DNA from: Parvularcula sp964484475
GTDB lineage: Bacteria; Pseudomonadota; Alphaproteobacteria; Caulobacterales; Parvularculaceae
DNA: 10,605 nt
Direction of reading: 5' to 3'
NCBI GenBank assembly: GCA_964484475.1
Contig: CAZAFU010000099.1
Coordinates: 1 to 10,605 of the forward strand
The notes under the pieces are model-generated. The model was given only the letters and a program-made list of their open reading frames with translations. It searched no databases and had not been told where the DNA came from. Each line of letters begins with the position of its first letter. Within the stretch, counting starts at the first letter, position 1. Positions 8,202 through 10,605 of the stretch are shown here, piece by piece. A program made the translations under genes and the position numbers.

Positions 8202-8522
8202 GTGGTCAAGATCACCTATGTCGAGCACGATGGACGCGAGCACGAGGTCGAAGCCGAAAACGGGCTGACTGTCATGGAAGTGGCCGTCAAGGCCAATGTG
8301 CCGGGGATCGACGCCGACTGCGGCGGCGCCTGTGCCTGTGCCACATGCCATGTCTATGTGGACGAGGCGTTCCTGCCGAAGGTGGGCGAGCCTTCTCCCA
8401 TGGAGGATTCGATGCTCGACTTCGCTTCCGAGCGGAAGGCGAACTCGCGCCTCTCCTGCCAGATCGGTGTTTCCGAGGCGCTCGATGGCCTCAAGGTGAC
8501 GATCCCGGAGTTCCAGGGCTGA
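8202..8522 (+). CDS. Adrenodoxin-type [2Fe-2S] ferredoxin
   Basis: A small soluble electron carrier of the adrenodoxin/putidaredoxin class, 106 residues from a GTG start. The cluster ligands are visible as C40, C46, C49 (CX5CX2C in DCGGACACATCHVYV) and C86 (SRLSCQI). An additional cysteine, C44, lies inside the loop. The acidic patch typical of redox-partner binding is present (MEDSMLDF, residues 67-74). Its electron partners cannot be read from this window: no P450, ferredoxin reductase or Isc genes are near. Alphaproteobacteria commonly carry such a ferredoxin for Fe-S assembly or heme A synthesis, but that is inference. It is the first gene of a two-gene rightward unit; its stop overlaps the probable mmcB start. 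Confidence 0.95.
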   Translation: MVKITYVEHDGREHEVEAENGLTVMEVAVKANVPGIDADCGGACACATCHVYVDEAFLPKVGEPSPMEDSMLDFASERKANSRLSCQIGVSEALDGLKVTIPEFQG

Positions 8523-8977
8523 GCGCCCCGCAAGTCATAGAGCGCGCCGTCGAGGCGGCCGGAGGCGATGCGCGCCCCGAAGTGACCGCTGCCGTCACGA
8601 AGGGCGCAACGCGCCTCCTTCTCGATCTCGGCCTTGCGCCCGTTGCGGAACTCAGCCTGCCGAATGGCCGCCGCGCCGATCTCGCGGGCCTTTCGAGGAA
8701 GGGCGAGATCGTCATGGTGGAGGTCAAATCCTGCCGCGCGGATTTCGACGTCGATAACAAGTGGCCGGAGTACAAGGACTACTGCGATCGTTTCTATTTC
8801 GCCGTCGCCACGGACTTTCCCACCGACATCCTTCCGCCTGAGGAAGGTCTGATCCTCGCCGATGCCTTCGGCGCCGAGATCGTCCGCGAGGCCGAAACCT
8901 CAGCCCTTCCCGGCGCGCGCCGGAAGACCGCGCTCATCAGGCTCGCGCGCCACGCCGCCTTCCGTTCACTGAGCTGA
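8519..8977 (+). CDS. mmcB: MmcB family DNA repair protein (PD-(D/E)XK-like fold), probable CTG start
   Basis: Homologous to MmcB, an SOS-induced protein that contributes to mitomycin C resistance in Caulobacter; its exact substrate is not established. From the CTG the product is 152 residues. The body matches the family: RPEVTAAVTKGATRLLLDLG (19-38), then NGRRADLAGL with D54, GEIVMVEVKSC with E68 and K70 (a D...ExK nuclease-like arrangement), then KWPEYKDYCDRFYFAV and GLILADAFGAEIVRE. No ATG, GTG or TTG exists in frame between about 8462 and the GTG at 8582, and that GTG would cut into the conserved RPEVTAA block with no spaced ribosome site. The CTG at 8519 overlaps the ferredoxin stop as CTGA and has GGAG 8 nt upstream. 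The gene identity is firm; the start is provisional. Confidence 0.87.
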   Translation: MSAPQVIERAVEAAGGDARPEVTAAVTKGATRLLLDLGLAPVAELSLPNGRRADLAGLSRKGEIVMVEVKSCRADFDVDNKWPEYKDYCDRFYFAVATDFPTDILPPEEGLILADAFGAEIVREAETSALPGARRKTALIRLARHAAFRSLS

Positions 8978-9010
8978 CCGCGAGAGCCGTCCCTTCCATC
9001 AAGGCACGTG

Positions 9011-9049
9011 CGGCGGTGCTGTCCATTGGGGGAACTGACAGCACCGCCG
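9011..9049 (+). terminator. Strong stem-loop after mmcB, terminator-like without a T tract
   Basis: CGGCGGTGCTGTC (9011-9023) pairs perfectly with GACAGCACCGCCG (9037-9049): a 13-bp stem with a 13-nt loop, 33 nt past the mmcB stop. Only a weak ATTT follows on the plus strand, and there is no T run on either side. Lying between convergent genes, it may end or protect transcripts from either direction. Termination is inferred. Confidence 0.5.
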
Positions 9050-9083
9050 GATTTGATCCCGGCGGACAGGGGAACAGGTCCGC
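9044..9083. repeat. Two further inverted repeats overlapping the mmcB 3' stem-loop
   Basis: CCGCCGG (9044-9050) pairs with CCGGCGG (9059-9065) over an 8-nt loop, and GCGGAC (9062-9067) pairs with GTCCGC (9078-9083) over a 10-nt loop. The first shares 9044-9049 with the 3' arm of the 9011-9049 stem; the second shares 9062-9065 with the first. The outer two stems can coexist; the middle one excludes both. Confidence 0.5.
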
Positions 9084-9165
9084 TCAAGAACCCGGCAGCG
9101 AAAGTGATGGGGAAGCGCTGCCCGATAGCTGCTTATACAACATTTCTGTCCAGTATTGGAACTCT

Positions 9166-9870
9166 TTATGCACCGTTCTTGCGTAACGAAATTAATCTCT
9201 TCTTAAGAATTTGGTGAGTTTGCACCAGGTCATGAGCGCCGGCCGCCAACAGCCGGTCGCCATGATCGTCGAAGCAGTGCCCGCCCCCGAGGAAGCCCCA
9301 GACGGTCATCCCCGCCGAAAGGCCTGCCTCGACCCCGAAGGGGCTGTCCTCGATGACGACGCATTCGCTTGGACTCGCGCCGATTTTTTTTGCCGCGTAG
9401 AGGAAGATGTCGGGCGCCGGCTTTCCATGTTCGACGCTTTCCGCCGAATAGACGTGTCGCCCCACATGGGGGCCGAAACCGAAGCGTTCGATCTTGCTGT
9501 CGAGGAAAACCTGGCGTGAGGAGGAAGCCACGGCGAGGCCGAGGCCGAGCTTTCTCACCGTCGCCACCGAGTCGATGGCGCCCGGCACGATGGTCATTTG
9601 GTCCCGGGCCCGCCTGCGGCAGGAAAGAAGGCCTTCGAAGAGCGCCTCGCCTTCCTCCTCCGTTGGCGGACGGCCGAGCACCCTCCCGTAGCTGTCGAGG
9701 AGCTCGGCCCGGAAGCGGTCGTCCCGCTTGCCGGTGAAGAGGCGGACGAGGTCCTCCGGCGTGTAGGAGAACCCCTCCCCCTGAAGATACGCCGCGCTGT
9801 CGTGCAGCCCGACGATCTCGCTGTCCACGAGGACGCCATCGCAGTCGAACAGGATGGCGTCGATCGTCAT
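9166..9870 (-). CDS. HAD-superfamily hydrolase, beta-phosphoglucomutase/phosphatase-like
   Basis: A 234-residue haloacid dehalogenase family protein with an alpha-helical cap (subfamily I). All four motifs are present: DCDGVLVDSE (nucleophile D9, acid D11), VASSSR (S116), GKPAPDIF (K150) and VIEDSPFGVEAG (E173, D174). It probably removes phosphate from, or isomerises, a small sugar phosphate in the cytoplasm; the substrate cannot be told from sequence. The ATG at 9870 begins one base after the hppA stop, so the two are likely co-transcribed. A TTG at 9891 would overlap hppA and places seven residues before the usual N-terminus. The last ~16 residues (HQILKKRLISLRKNGA) are basic and encoded by unusually AT-rich DNA. 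Confidence 0.92.
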   Translation of the reverse strand: MTIDAILFDCDGVLVDSEIVGLHDSAAYLQGEGFSYTPEDLVRLFTGKRDDRFRAELLDSYGRVLGRPPTEEEGEALFEGLLSCRRRARDQMTIVPGAIDSVATVRKLGLGLAVASSSRQVFLDSKIERFGFGPHVGRHVYSAESVEHGKPAPDIFLYAAKKIGASPSECVVIEDSPFGVEAGLSAGMTVWGFLGGGHCFDDHGDRLLAAGAHDLVQTHQILKKRLISLRKNGA

Positions 9871-9871
9871 C

Positions 9872-10605
<734 letters not shown>

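Noticed and set aside
9029..9075. Direct repeat GGGGAAC at 9029-9035 and 9069-9075
   Set aside because: Only seven bases, two copies, in hairpin loops; not enough to call a repeat array or attachment site.
8794..9087. Minus-strand ORF of 97 codons over the mmcB 3' end
   Set aside because: Antisense shadow of mmcB plus the hairpin region; composition is arginine- and serine-rich as expected of a shadow frame.
9176..9206. Plus-strand TTGCGT-17-CTTAAG as a promoter
   Set aside because: The -10 is poor and it would fire antisense into the HAD gene with no gene downstream; explained by the AT-rich patch.
9008..9217. Small plus-strand ORF of 69 codons after mmcB
   Set aside because: It starts at GTG with no ribosome site, runs through the hairpin cluster and ends antisense to the HAD gene; no known motif.

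Overview
The window reads as a chromosomal, gene-dense, GC-rich stretch from an alphaproteobacterium. This rests on the alphaproteobacterial-type AddA/AddB pair, the tsaE-amgK-murU-addB-addA gene order, an MmcB-type nuclease, an adrenodoxin-type ferredoxin and a membrane pyrophosphatase. I cannot assign an order or genus from sequence alone. There are no tRNAs, rRNAs, insertion sequences, phage genes or CRISPR repeats, and no gene-free stretch longer than about 190 bp.

Left and centre (1-8111, minus strand): a five-gene run, read right to left as tsaE, amgK, murU, addB, addA. Junctions are a 4-nt overlap, an 8-nt overlap, a 3-nt gap and an 11-nt overlap, so the genes are almost certainly one translationally coupled operon. 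TsaE serves tRNA t6A modification. AmgK and MurU form the MurNAc recycling route to UDP-MurNAc. AddB and AddA form the helicase-nuclease that resects double-strand breaks. addA runs off the left edge without its C-terminal nuclease domain.

Middle (8112-8977): a short divergent intergenic region carries overlapping candidate promoters for tsaE (leftward) and for a rightward pair, a [2Fe-2S] ferredoxin and mmcB. A near-match to the alphaproteobacterial LexA box lies inside these promoters. This fits the known SOS control of mmcB in Caulobacter, but it is only a candidate. mmcB has no ordinary start codon where its conserved N-terminus begins; a CTG overlapping the ferredoxin stop is the best option.

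Right (8978-10605): after mmcB come three overlapping inverted repeats in the convergent gap, then an AT-rich patch covering the 3' end of a HAD hydrolase gene. That gene follows, with a 1-nt gap, the C-terminal third of hppA, a proton-pumping pyrophosphatase that enters from the right edge. Its visible residues indicate the K+-independent class.

I found no convincing undescribed system. The points most worth a second look are the regulatory region and odd start of the ferredoxin-mmcB pair, and the overlapping hairpins after it. Several starts are non-ATG (GTG murU, TTG addB, GTG ferredoxin, probable CTG mmcB).
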